32,321 nucleotides of DNA from Betaproteobacteria bacterium (GTDB lineage Bacteria > Pseudomonadota > Gammaproteobacteria > Burkholderiales > Thiobacteraceae), in assembly GCA_025361165.1 (NCBI GenBank), contig JANYAU010000004.1:1-32321 (forward strand), read 5' to 3'. The stretch's first letter is position 1; each line of letters opens with the position of its first letter. Below the pieces are notes generated by a model. It had not been told where the DNA came from. It saw nothing but the letters and a program-made list of their open reading frames with translations, and did no database searches. Made by a program: the position numbers and the translations under genes. Shown one piece after another: positions 18,898-31,719 of the stretch.

Positions 18898-21447
18898 ATG
18901 AATGCCAGCGCCCGCAATGAATCCCCCACCGAGTCGCCGCTAAAAGTACTGCTGGTGGATGACTCCCCGAGCTTCCTGTCTGCTGCCCAGCGGCAGCTTA
19001 GCTACCAGGCCGGTATCCAGTTTGTCGGTAGTGCCACCTCTGGCAGCGAGGCGCTCCGGCTAATCCAAGAACGCGCTCCCGATCTGGTGCTGATGGATAT
19101 CGTGATGCCGGACATGAACGGCATCGACGCCACCCGCCGCATCAAGCGTCATGCCAATGCGCCGCGAGTAGTGATGCTCACTTTGCATGACAACGCCGAG
19201 TATCGCTATCACGCGCAACTCGCGGGCGCCGATGGCTTCATTGCCAAACCCGAATTTGAGATGGCACTGCCGGCGATGATCGATCGCTTATTCAATTACT
19301 CTGCCGACGCAGAGACGCAATCTCATAGCGATGCATTGACGAAACAAACATTTGCACGGAATACAGCGCAAGAAAGCGAGGACCGCTTGCGGCTCGCGCT
19401 CGAGGCCGGCGAGGTGGGCATCTTCGACTGGAACCTCGAAACCGGCACCGTTACTTGGTCGCAAGAGCATGCGAAGCTGTTCGGGCTGCGCCTTGAGCAA
19501 TTCGATGGCACATATGCAGCCTTCGCGCGCTGCGTACACTCGGAGGATCTCCCGGCACTCGAACACGCTGTTGCCGACGCGCGCCAAACGCGCGGCATGT
19601 ATGAGCACAAGTTCCGCGTCATTTGGCCGGACGGTACGCTGCATTGGGTCTGTGGTAAGGGACGATTTTCCTATAGCGCGATAGGCCGTGCCGTGCGTAT
19701 GACCGGTATCGTGATGGACATTAGCGAGTCAGTGCATACCTTGCTCGACCTGGCAGAAAAATCCGCGCGTCTGCACGCCATTTTCAACGCCGATCCGCAA
19801 TGCATCAAACTGCTTGATGGCAACGGAATTATTCGGGAAATGAACCAATGCGGCTTGGATATCCTTGGTGTCACCGACCTACATGCCGTGATTGGAAAAT
19901 CACTGCTCGATTTTATCCTACCTCAGTATCACGAATCGGTAGCAGCATTCCTCCACGGTGCGCTGCAGGGAAATCGCAGTACGCTGGTGTTCGAGGTATA
20001 TTCCGCCGATGGCCGGCAACGCTGGGTAGAAAGCCACGCCGCCCTTCTGGACAGCCCCACCCATGGCGAAAATTTGATACTTAGCGTGACGCTGGATATA
20101 ACCGAACGTAAGCAAGCGGAAGAGCAATTAAGTTTTCTGGCGCAGCACGATGCGCTCACCGGCTTACCCAATCGTTTGTTGTTCACCGACCGTTTGCAAC
20201 AAGCCATGATCGAGGCAGAACGCCATCAGCGCTTGGCCGGCGTCGCCTTTCTCGATCTCGATAGCTTCAAAAACATCAACGATAGCCTCGGGCACGACAT
20301 CGGCGACGTAACGCTGGTGGCGGTGGCGGCACGCCTGCGCGAAGCCCTGCGCCCGGGCGATACCGTCGCGCGCCTGGGAAGCGATGAATTTGCGATCGTG
20401 TTATCCGACGTTGCTAAGGTGGAAGATACGCCGATGATCGCGCAACGCATTCTGGAAATCTTCACCGAGCCGTTTCACGTAGACGGGCGCGAAATGTTCA
20501 TCAGCGCAAGCCTCGGTGTCACGCTTTACCCGATGGACGGAAACGACGCCGAAACCTTGTTGCGCAATGCCGATACCGCGATGTACCGCGCCAAGGTGCA
20601 TGGGCGTTCCACATGCCAATTCTATACTGCCGAAATGACGCAGCGTGCCAACGAAGATATGGCGCTCGAAAGTGCATTGCGGCATGCCATTGCACGCAAG
20701 GAATTGTTGCTCCATTACCAGCCTATCGTCGATCTGAACAACGGCCGCATCCTCGGCGTGGAAGCGTTAATGCGCTGGCAGCATCCGCAACTCGGCCTTA
20801 TCCCGCCCGCGCGTTTTATACCATTGGCGGAGGAAAGCGGGCTGATCGTGCCCCTGGGTAGCTGGGCTTTGCGGCAAGCGTGCGAACAGACGCGCGCTTG
20901 GCGTAACGCCGGCTTCAACGATCTCTATGTCGCGGTCAATCTTTCTTCGCGGCAATTCCGGGAACCGGATCTGGCTAAAAGTATCGCGAAAGTTCTTACT
21001 GATACGGGTGTTGAAGGCATTCATCTGGTGCTCGAACTGACTGAGAGCATGCTGCTCACGAATATCGAAAATACGACCCAGATGATGCAGGAACTCGATG
21101 CCATGGGCGTACGCTTCGCGCTCGACGATTTCGGCACCGGCTATTCGAGTCTGAGTTATCTCAAGCGTTTTCCGATCGACGTGCTCAAAATCGATCAGTC
21201 TTTCGTGCGTGACATCACCACCGACCCTGACGATGCCGCGATTGTGCGCGCGATCATCACCATGGCGCACAGCTTGGGCATGCGCGTGGTGGCGGAAGGC
21301 GTTGAAACCCGTGAGCAGTTAAGTTTTCTTCACGCGAACAGTTGCGACGCGATGCAAGGTTATTATTTTAGTAAGCCCTTGCCGGCTAACCGGATAACAG
21401 AATTGATCGCGGGGAATACGCGGCTGGCTTTAGGATTTTGGCACTAA
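18898..21447 (+). CDS. REC-PAS-PAS-GGDEF-EAL response regulator
   Basis: REC (LVLMDIVMPDMNGIDATRRIKRH...FIAKPEF), PAS/PAC (DWNLETGTVTWSQEHAKLFGL), second PAS, GGDEF domain with GSDEF motif and I-site (RPGDTVARLGSDEF), EAL (EALMRWQHP...DDFGTGYSSLSYLKRFPIDVLKIDQSFVRDI). Start set at MNASARNESPTE. Confidence 0.94.
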   Translation: MNASARNESPTESPLKVLLVDDSPSFLSAAQRQLSYQAGIQFVGSATSGSEALRLIQERAPDLVLMDIVMPDMNGIDATRRIKRHANAPRVVMLTLHDNAEYRYHAQLAGADGFIAKPEFEMALPAMIDRLFNYSADAETQSHSDALTKQTFARNTAQESEDRLRLALEAGEVGIFDWNLETGTVTWSQEHAKLFGLRLEQFDGTYAAFARCVHSEDLPALEHAVADARQTRGMYEHKFRVIWPDGTLHWVCGKGRFSYSAIGRAVRMTGIVMDISESVHTLLDLAEKSARLHAIFNADPQCIKLLDGNGIIREMNQCGLDILGVTDLHAVIGKSLLDFILPQYHESVAAFLHGALQGNRSTLVFEVYSADGRQRWVESHAALLDSPTHGENLILSVTLDITERKQAEEQLSFLAQHDALTGLPNRLLFTDRLQQAMIEAERHQRLAGVAFLDLDSFKNINDSLGHDIGDVTLVAVAARLREALRPGDTVARLGSDEFAIVLSDVAKVEDTPMIAQRILEIFTEPFHVDGREMFISASLGVTLYPMDGNDAETLLRNADTAMYRAKVHGRSTCQFYTAEMTQRANEDMALESALRHAIARKELLLHYQPIVDLNNGRILGVEALMRWQHPQLGLIPPARFIPLAEESGLIVPLGSWALRQACEQTRAWRNAGFNDLYVAVNLSSRQFREPDLAKSIAKVLTDTGVEGIHLVLELTESMLLTNIENTTQMMQELDAMGVRFALDDFGTGYSSLSYLKRFPIDVLKIDQSFVRDITTDPDDAAIVRAIITMAHSLGMRVVAEGVETREQLSFLHANSCDAMQGYYFSKPLPANRITELIAGNTRLALGFWH

Positions 21448-21449
21448 AC

Positions 21450-21761
21450 TTATTTCGACTGGGTTAGTGGTTTTTTTGCTGCTAGTTTCGGATCTTCCAG
21501 TACTTGGAAGAAGATCTCGTCCTGCTTTAGCATGCCGAGTTCCGTGCGGGCGCGTTCCTCGATCGCTTCGTAGCCGGTTTTCAGGTCTTTCACCTCGGCA
21601 TCCAGAGAAGCATTGCGCGCCTTGAGGCGGGTATTCTCGACATTTTGCTTGCTCAGCTCCTGATCCACTTCCCACGCTTTGAGCCAACTCCCCTTGCCGA
21701 GCCATAAGGGGTATTGCAGCGCAGCGATGAGCAAAGCCAGAGTGAGGGTGAGCAGGCGCAT
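21450..21761 (-). CDS. ftsB: Cell division protein FtsB
   Basis: N-terminal TM then coiled coil (LSKQNVENTRLKARNASLDAEVKDLKTGYEAIEERARTELGMLKQDEIFFQVL), downstream of eno. Confidence 0.92.
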   Translation of the reverse strand: MRLLTLTLALLIAALQYPLWLGKGSWLKAWEVDQELSKQNVENTRLKARNASLDAEVKDLKTGYEAIEERARTELGMLKQDEIFFQVLEDPKLAAKKPLTQSK

Positions 21762-21764
21762 GAC

Positions 21765-25606
<3,842 letters not shown>

Positions 25607-25717
25607 TTATGATACCGCAAAAGGCGCATCCATCGGCGAAGAAACAATAACTTTCTTCCCTGCTGCTTGGGGAATGCTTCTGCGCCCAAAACATTTTGCC
25701 AAACCCGGCGTTTGTGA

Positions 25718-25736
25718 GATAATAAGAACCATTATC
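25718..25736. promoter_or_regulatory. Putative Fur box upstream of feoAB
   Basis: GATAATAAGAACCATTATC matches the 19-bp consensus GATAATGATAATCATTATC at 16/19 positions; ends 30 bp before the feoA start. Confidence 0.75.
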
Positions 25737-25766
25737 ATTTAGGTTCAGGGCAAACACCCCGTCACG

Positions 25767-26000
25767 ATGACTAATCTAGCTAATTTGCAGCCCGGTGAAT
25801 CCGGCATCATCCACGCCATCCATTCCGAACAGGCGCTCTATTATCGCCTAGCCGCGCTGGGCTTTCGTATCGGCAAACGCATCGAAGTCGTGCGTAGCGC
25901 GCGCTTTCAAGGCCCCCTACATGTGCGCGTCGGCTCTACCGACATCGTGCTGCGCCGCAATGAAGCGCAGTATATCGAAATCGCTGCAAAACCCGCTTAA
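25767..26000 (+). CDS. feoA: Ferrous iron transport protein A
   Basis: 77 aa SH3-like FeoA: LANLQPGESGIIHAI...LYYRLAALGFRIGKRIEVVRSARFQGPLHVRVGSTDIVLRRNEAQYIEI. Confidence 0.92.
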   Translation: MTNLANLQPGESGIIHAIHSEQALYYRLAALGFRIGKRIEVVRSARFQGPLHVRVGSTDIVLRRNEAQYIEIAAKPA

Positions 26001-26006
26001 TCCCGC

Positions 26007-27794
26007 GTGAAACGCATCGCCCTGTTGGGCATGCCCAATACGGGCAAATCCACTTTCTTCAATCGCATCACTGGCGCGTCCGCGCGCGTGGGTAACTGGC
26101 CCGGCGTCACCATCGATCTCATGGGCGCGAAGGTGTTGATCGGAAGCGAGATGGTGGAAATTGTCGATCTGCCCGGCATCTACGATCTGCACGGCTTCTC
26201 CGACGACGAACAAGTGGTGCGGCATTTTCTCGAAAATAACGCCATCGATATGGCGCTGATCATCCTTAATAGTTGCCAGCTCGACCGCCAGTTAAGCCTC
26301 GCCTTGCAGCTCAAACAACTGCAACTGCCCTGCCTATTACTGCTGAACATGGCGGACGAAGCCAAACGCTTCGGTGTGAGCGTGGATGCGGAAAAAATGT
26401 CGCAACAACTCGGCATGCCGGTCTTAATGATGAGCGCTAAATACGGCGAGGGGTACAAGGCAGCATTCGATGAAATCACCCGTGTTTTGCGTCATGCGCT
26501 GCCGGTTCGCCCCGAGCGCATGCGCGAAGTCTTGGCGGCCGACGATCAAATCGAACAGGCGATGGAGCAGGTGCTAAAAGACTCGGTGCATATTCCACCG
26601 CGGCTCTCGGACGATCTCACGATGCGGCTCGATCGCGTCATGCTCCATCCCTGGTTCGGCTTGCCGATTTTCTTCGGCGTGATGTATTTATTGTTTCAAG
26701 CCATTTTTCTGCTCGGCACACCGCTGCAGACCGGCGTCAACTGGGCGCTACTCGCCTTCAAAGACTATGCCCTCATACCGCTGCTGGCATCGGCACCGGC
26801 TTGGCTCTCCGGCTTGCTCATCGACGGTATTTACAACGGCGTCGGCACGGTCGCCGCGTTCGTACCCATCATCATTTTGTTTTTCTTGTTTATGGCGATC
26901 GTGGAGGATACCGGCTACCTCTCGCGCGCGGCGTTCTTGATGGATGCGCTGATGGCGCGCATGGGCTTAGACGGGCGTAGTTTCGTTATGATATTGATGG
27001 GCTTCGGCTGCAACGTGCCGGCGCTGATGGGCACACGGGTAATGCGCTCGCGCGCGTTGCGGCTGCTCACCATGCTAGTGATTCCGCTCTCGCTGTGCTC
27101 GGCGCGCCTGCAAGTCTTCATCTTCATCACCGCCGCCTTGTTCTCCCCCAAGGCCGCACCGCTGGTGCTGTTCAGCCTGTACTTGGTCAGTTTTAGCGCC
27201 GCCTTTCTGACGGCGGTCTTGTTCAAGCGCCGCTTGGTGAGCCACGAACCGTTCGTGTTGGAATTGCCGCCCTATCGCTTCCCGACGCTACGCCAAATGG
27301 TGTTGCGCGGCTGGCACGAGGTGCGACATTTTCTCCATCGCGCGACTAAATTCATTGTCGCCGGTGTGGTCCTGGTGTGGCTCTTGACCCATTTTCCCAG
27401 CGGCGTCGCCCCGGGCAGCAGCGCTACCTGGGCCGGGGATATCGGCGCCTTACTGGGACCGATACTGGACCCAGTGGGGATTAACCACCAACTGGCGATT
27501 GCCCTGATCTTCGGCTTCGTCGCCAAAGAAATCGTCATCGGCTCGCTCGCCGTCATTTACGGCATGGAAGGCGCGGCGCTGACGCATCACATGGCGGCCA
27601 GCCTGGACTGGGTGCAAGCGTATAGCTTCATGCTGTTCACCCTCATCTACACGCCTTGCTTGTCCACCGTCGCTACCCTCAAGAACGAATCGAAAAGCTG
27701 GCGCTTCGTCGCCACTTCGCTCGCTTGGTCTATCGGGCTGGCCTGGGTCGTGAGTTTCGCGTTTTATCAAACGGCACGGGCGCTGGGTTACTAG
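26007..27794 (+). CDS. feoB: Ferrous iron transporter B (short form, 595 aa)
   Basis: G domain (RIALLGMPNTGKSTFFNRITGASARVGNWPGVTIDLMGA...DLPGIYDL...LLLNMADEAKRFG), gate region (EDTGYLSRAAFLMDALMARMGLDGRSFVMILMGFGCNVPALMGTRVM). Confidence 0.95.
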   Translation: MKRIALLGMPNTGKSTFFNRITGASARVGNWPGVTIDLMGAKVLIGSEMVEIVDLPGIYDLHGFSDDEQVVRHFLENNAIDMALIILNSCQLDRQLSLALQLKQLQLPCLLLLNMADEAKRFGVSVDAEKMSQQLGMPVLMMSAKYGEGYKAAFDEITRVLRHALPVRPERMREVLAADDQIEQAMEQVLKDSVHIPPRLSDDLTMRLDRVMLHPWFGLPIFFGVMYLLFQAIFLLGTPLQTGVNWALLAFKDYALIPLLASAPAWLSGLLIDGIYNGVGTVAAFVPIIILFFLFMAIVEDTGYLSRAAFLMDALMARMGLDGRSFVMILMGFGCNVPALMGTRVMRSRALRLLTMLVIPLSLCSARLQVFIFITAALFSPKAAPLVLFSLYLVSFSAAFLTAVLFKRRLVSHEPFVLELPPYRFPTLRQMVLRGWHEVRHFLHRATKFIVAGVVLVWLLTHFPSGVAPGSSATWAGDIGALLGPILDPVGINHQLAIALIFGFVAKEIVIGSLAVIYGMEGAALTHHMAASLDWVQAYSFMLFTLIYTPCLSTVATLKNESKSWRFVATSLAWSIGLAWVVSFAFYQTARALGY

Positions 27795-27842
27795 CTCTCG
27801 GCCGTAGTCATTCGCCGCGTTCGCACGTATGATTCCGCGACT

Positions 27843-28262
27843 GTGGATCACGAACAAGTATTCGCTCTTGCCCTTACCCCAGATTCGCCCGAAACTTGGA
27901 ACAATCTGGGCAACGCTTTGCAGCATTTGTATCGCCTGAATGAAGCGGAATCGGCCTATCGCCAAGCACTTGCGCTCAAGCCGAATTTCGCCGATGCCTG
28001 GTACAACTTGGGCACGGTGCGTGGGTCTATCGGAATTGATACAAATAGTTTTGCGGAATATGAAACACTTGCGTTGCGTCTGGCAAGCGAGCCCATGCAC
28101 CTCCGTGCAATAAAGCATTGCTTGCTCGAAAATCGTGCCTTTGCACCGTTATTCGACGCGCCGAAGACGGTGCGCAATCTAGAACGCGCTTACCTACAAA
28201 TGCTCATGCAGTGGATTGCAGGCAATCCAGCTATCAGCTTCGACGTATCCGCTACCCACTAA
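27843..28262 (+). pseudogene. TPR / OGT (SPINDLY-type) protein remnant with glycosyltransferase core deleted
   Basis: N-terminal TPR (ETWNNLGNALQHLYRLNEAESAYRQALALKPNFADAWYNLG) directly joined to an OGT-like C-terminal tail (FAEYETLALRLASEPMHLRAIKHCLLENRAFAPLFDAPKTVRNLERAYLQMLMQW), with no catalytic domain between. Confidence 0.6.
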
Positions 28263-28317
28263 CTCACAGTCACCTATTGCGATACCTCACTCCGCTCCGC
28301 TCACCGGGAAGCCAAGA

Positions 28318-29394
28318 TCACCGTAGCCTTCCGCGCCCGAATTGCTCTATATCGGCATGAATACTGGTCAGCGCCAGACTGCGATCCACACCGCCTAGCT
28401 TCACCGCTTCCTTCGGCATGCCATACACCACGCAGGTGGCTTCGTTCTGCGCTATGGTTACGGCACCTGCGTCTTTCATTTCTTTTAAACCGCGCGCGCC
28501 GTCGTCGCCCATGCCGGTCATGATGATACCCAAGGCATTCTTCCCGGCGAATTTGGCCACGGAGCGGAACAGCACATCCACCGAAGGGCGATGTCGGTTC
28601 ACCACCGGGCCATCGACCACTTCCACGTGATATTGCGCGCCATTGCGCTTGAGTAGCATGTGTTTGCCGCCGGGCGCGATCAGCGCGCGGCCCGGAATCA
28701 CGCGGTCGTTGTTGGCGGCTTCCTTGACCTCGATCTGGCAAATGCCATTGAGGCGTTCCGCGAACAAGGCGGTGAATTTTTCCGGCATGTGCTGCACGAT
28801 CACGATGCCGGGCGAGACGCGCGGCAGGGCGGAGAGCACCACTTCTAGCGCTTGCGTGCCGCCGGTCGAGGTGCCGATGGCGACCACGCGATCCGTGGTC
28901 TCGCTCATGGCGTGGTTGGTGGCGGGGAGGATGGCGTCGGCGTTGAGTTTTTTCGCGACCATCGCCGGGGCTGCAGAGCGCACATTGCGCATATTGGCGC
29001 GCGCGGCGGCTTTTACCGTTTGCAGCAGGTCTTCCGAGGCGTCTTGTAAAAAACTTTTCAGCCCCACAGTCGGCTTAGTGACGATGCTGACCGCGCCCGC
29101 TTCGAGAGCCTGCATCGCGGTGGTCGTGCCTTTGCCGGTTAGCGTAGAGCAGATCACCACCGGCGTCGGGTGTTCGACCATGAGTTTTTTCAGGAAGGTA
29201 ATGCCATCCATGCGTGGCATTTCTACATCGAGCACGATCACATCCGGCCATTGCGTCTGCATGCGTTGCAACGCAAACAGTGGATCGGAAGCCGCGCCGA
29301 TGACTTCAATCTCGTGATCGCGACCCAGTACGTCTTGCAGCACTTGGCGCACCACGGCCGAGTCATCGACGATCATCACTTTTATTTTGCTCAT
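28318..29394 (-). CDS. cheB: Chemotaxis-specific protein-glutamate methylesterase
   Basis: REC ([20 protein letters not shown]...[21 protein letters not shown]) plus CheB catalytic domain ([21 protein letters not shown]...[19 protein letters not shown]...[22 protein letters not shown]). Confidence 0.97.
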   Translation of the reverse strand: MSKIKVMIVDDSAVVRQVLQDVLGRDHEIEVIGAASDPLFALQRMQTQWPDVIVLDVEMPRMDGITFLKKLMVEHPTPVVICSTLTGKGTTTAMQALEAGAVSIVTKPTVGLKSFLQDASEDLLQTVKAAARANMRNVRSAAPAMVAKKLNADAILPATNHAMSETTDRVVAIGTSTGGTQALEVVLSALPRVSPGIVIVQHMPEKFTALFAERLNGICQIEVKEAANNDRVIPGRALIAPGGKHMLLKRNGAQYHVEVVDGPVVNRHRPSVDVLFRSVAKFAGKNALGIIMTGMGDDGARGLKEMKDAGAVTIAQNEATCVVYGMPKEAVKLGGVDRSLALTSIHADIEQFGRGRLR

Positions 29395-29395
29395 T

Positions 29396-29932
29396 TTAAG
29401 ATACCTGTTCCATGATTTCAGTATGCTTTACCCACACATGCCCGCTCCAGATATCGAACATGATCTGTCGATGTCCGGCACCGCCCACATGCGAGGCGGT
29501 AATATCGAGTCCTTCGCGTTCGAGCATAGCGTGACCGATCATGTTGTTTTTGCAGGACACATTGCGGCAGCTGTCGATCACGTCCTTGCATGGCTTGGAT
29601 TCGCATGGCAGATGTGCTCGGTGCTTGGGAAACATATTGCCGCCACCGAAAATTTTGACGACATAATCTTTCGGGTGGGTATTTTGGCGAAGCGCTTCTT
29701 GAAAAAACATCAGAATCGCATCTTCGCCATACTTGCCATTGAGTTGACCTGTCTTGCGCTGCGGATTCGACGCCAACATGTAATGGCACATGCCACCAAT
29801 CAGCAGCCTCGGATGCCATAGGGTGATGGAAACGCAGGAGCCAAGCGTCGTGCGAATGCGCGTATCGCGATCGCCGAAATAAAATTCCCCCGGCTGCAAG
29901 AAAATATCGATGACATGCGGCGGCTTTTTCAT
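29396..29932 (-). CDS. cheD: Chemoreceptor glutamine deamidase
   Basis: [31 protein letters not shown]...KIFGGGNMF, CheD Cys and His motifs. Confidence 0.94.
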   Translation of the reverse strand: MKKPPHVIDIFLQPGEFYFGDRDTRIRTTLGSCVSITLWHPRLLIGGMCHYMLASNPQRKTGQLNGKYGEDAILMFFQEALRQNTHPKDYVVKIFGGGNMFPKHRAHLPCESKPCKDVIDSCRNVSCKNNMIGHAMLEREGLDITASHVGGAGHRQIMFDIWSGHVWVKHTEIMEQVS

Positions 29933-29977
29933 CCTATGGATCGCGGTTGAACGAGATGAAATGTACTGTTTTTAGGT

Positions 29978-30784
29978 TCACGGCTTGCGATAGATCGAGG
30001 GTTGTACGACCGGCAGGGTATCGACAATGCCGTTCAGGCTTTCGGAATGGCCGATGATGAGATGGCCGTTTTGACGCAATGTCCCGCACAGCCGTTGCAC
30101 CACTTGACGCTTGGTGTCTGCGTCGAAATAAATCATCACATTGCGCAGAAAAATCACATCGAACTCGCCCACATTCGGCAAGCTCTGGTTGAGATTAATC
30201 TGGCTGAATTTAATCCGGCTACGCAAGGCGCGATCGACGATGAAAGTGCCTTCTTGCGCTCCCACGCCTTTCAGGCAATAGCGGCCGAGATAGTGCTTGG
30301 GCACTTTTTCCGCCTGCTCCAGCGCATATTGGCCGGTGCGCGCGCGATCCAGCACGCGGGTGCTGATGTCCGAGGCGAAAATTTCCCAGGCCGCTTCGCC
30401 CAAACTTTCCGCCAACACCATGGCTAGGGTATAGGGCTCCTGGCCCGAAGAGCAGGCCGCGCTCCACACGCGGAACGGGCGCCCAGGACGGTAGTGCGGC
30501 AGTATTCGATCGCGCAGGAATTCAAAATGCTTATGCTCGCGGAAAAAATAGGTTTCGTTAGTGGTGAGCAAATCCACTGCGATTTGCAGCTCGCCGTGCT
30601 GGCCGTCTTTTTGCAGAATACGAAAGTAGTCGCCGTAATTCTGCACGCCATGCTGCGCCAGCCGCTTGGCCAGCCGCCCGCTCACCAGGGGTTTCTTCGA
30701 CGACGAGAGGCTGATCCCGGCAATGTCGTAGATCAGCTTTTGGAATTGGGCGAATTCTTGATCGTTAATGGTTCTGGCGTGCAT
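29978..30784 (-). CDS. cheR: Chemotaxis protein methyltransferase
   Basis: FQKLIYDIAGISLSSSKKPLVSGRLAKRL...LTTNETYFFREHKHFEFL...RVWSAACSSGQEPYTLAMVLAE...DVIFLRNVMIYFD. Confidence 0.96.
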   Translation of the reverse strand: MHARTINDQEFAQFQKLIYDIAGISLSSSKKPLVSGRLAKRLAQHGVQNYGDYFRILQKDGQHGELQIAVDLLTTNETYFFREHKHFEFLRDRILPHYRPGRPFRVWSAACSSGQEPYTLAMVLAESLGEAAWEIFASDISTRVLDRARTGQYALEQAEKVPKHYLGRYCLKGVGAQEGTFIVDRALRSRIKFSQINLNQSLPNVGEFDVIFLRNVMIYFDADTKRQVVQRLCGTLRQNGHLIIGHSESLNGIVDTLPVVQPSIYRKP

Positions 30785-31101
30785 TATTCCGATTCCGCAT
30801 CTGCGCTGAATTGTCTTATGCCCGCCATGACCCGCTGCGTAATGGCGTCGATCTCGCCGACCGCCCGCTTTAGTTCCGCCGCCAACTCGCCGCAGTACAT
30901 CGGCTCAACAGCTGCACGCTGTGCAAATTCCAGCGCTGTCTGCAATAGGAGATAGGCGTGGTGCAATTCATATCCAAGCGCGGTCCAGCCTTCCTTCAGG
31001 CAGCCTTGGGCATGCTGCGCGCCTTCTTCCCTGCGCCGCACGGAGAGCCCCCGCAGCGGCGGGGTGGCTTCTTCGGTTTTGATCGCCAGTTCCATTGTCA
31101 A
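30784..31101 (-). CDS. Uncharacterised small helical protein in chemotaxis operon
   Basis: 105-aa ORF between cheW and cheR, overlapping the cheR start by 1 bp (TAATG); same strand and operon context. Confidence 0.7.
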   Translation of the reverse strand: MTMELAIKTEEATPPLRGLSVRRREEGAQHAQGCLKEGWTALGYELHHAYLLLQTALEFAQRAAVEPMYCGELAAELKRAVGEIDAITQRVMAGIRQFSADAESE

Positions 31102-31121
31102 TTCTCTTCTCTCGCGATACC

Positions 31122-31141
31122 GGGCGAAGCATGCTTCGCCC
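31122..31141. repeat. Perfect 20-bp palindrome between cheW and the 105-aa ORF
   Basis: GGGCGAAGCATGCTTCGCCC equals its own reverse complement. Confidence 0.85.
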
Positions 31142-31154
31142 CTACTTAAGCCCC

Positions 31155-31709
31155 CTACGTCGACTGCGCCTCCAGCAACGGCGCCTCAGCCGCCGCTGCG
31201 TGTTCCAGCAAAGCCAGATCATCCAGCGACAACACGTTATTCACGCTAAGGATGATGACGAACTTGCCGTTCACCTTACCCATGCCGGCGATGAAGTCGG
31301 CGCGAATCTTGGCGCCGAAGCTCGGCGCGGGCTCGATTTCGGTGGCCGGGATTTCCAGTACTTCGGAAACCGAATCCACCACCACGCCTACGTCGTGCTT
31401 TTCCTCATCGGTTTCGACTTCGATGATGACGATGCAGGTGCGCCGGGTAATCTCCGTGCGCTTCTTGCCGAAGCGCGCCGACAAATCCACCACCGGCACC
31501 ACTGCGCCGCGCAGATTGATCACGCCGCGAATGTACTCCGGCATCATCGGCACTTCAGTCAAGCTGCCGTACTCGATAATTTCTTTGATGTTGAGAATAC
31601 CGATGGCGAACATCTCGCCGCCCAAAAGGAAGGTCAGATATTGCCGCGCCTGCTCTTCCGCCGCCAGCGCTGCAATGTCCTGTCTCGTTGCTTTTACCAG
31701 TGCGCCCAT
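31155..31709 (-). CDS. cheW: Chemotaxis coupling protein CheW
   Basis: YLTFLLGGEMFAIGILNIKEIIEYGSLTEVPMMPEYIRGVINLRGAVVPVVDLSARFG...VGVVVDSVSEVLEI. Confidence 0.95.
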   Translation of the reverse strand: MGALVKATRQDIAALAAEEQARQYLTFLLGGEMFAIGILNIKEIIEYGSLTEVPMMPEYIRGVINLRGAVVPVVDLSARFGKKRTEITRRTCIVIIEVETDEEKHDVGVVVDSVSEVLEIPATEIEPAPSFGAKIRADFIAGMGKVNGKFVIILSVNNVLSLDDLALLEHAAAAEAPLLEAQST

Positions 31710-31719
31710 GATGGCTCTC

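Noticed and set aside
27450-28118. 222-aa minus-strand ORF spanning the feoB 3' end and TPR remnant
   Set aside because: Most of it is antisense to feoB; no motif support, whereas the plus-strand TPR/OGT reading has clear family features.
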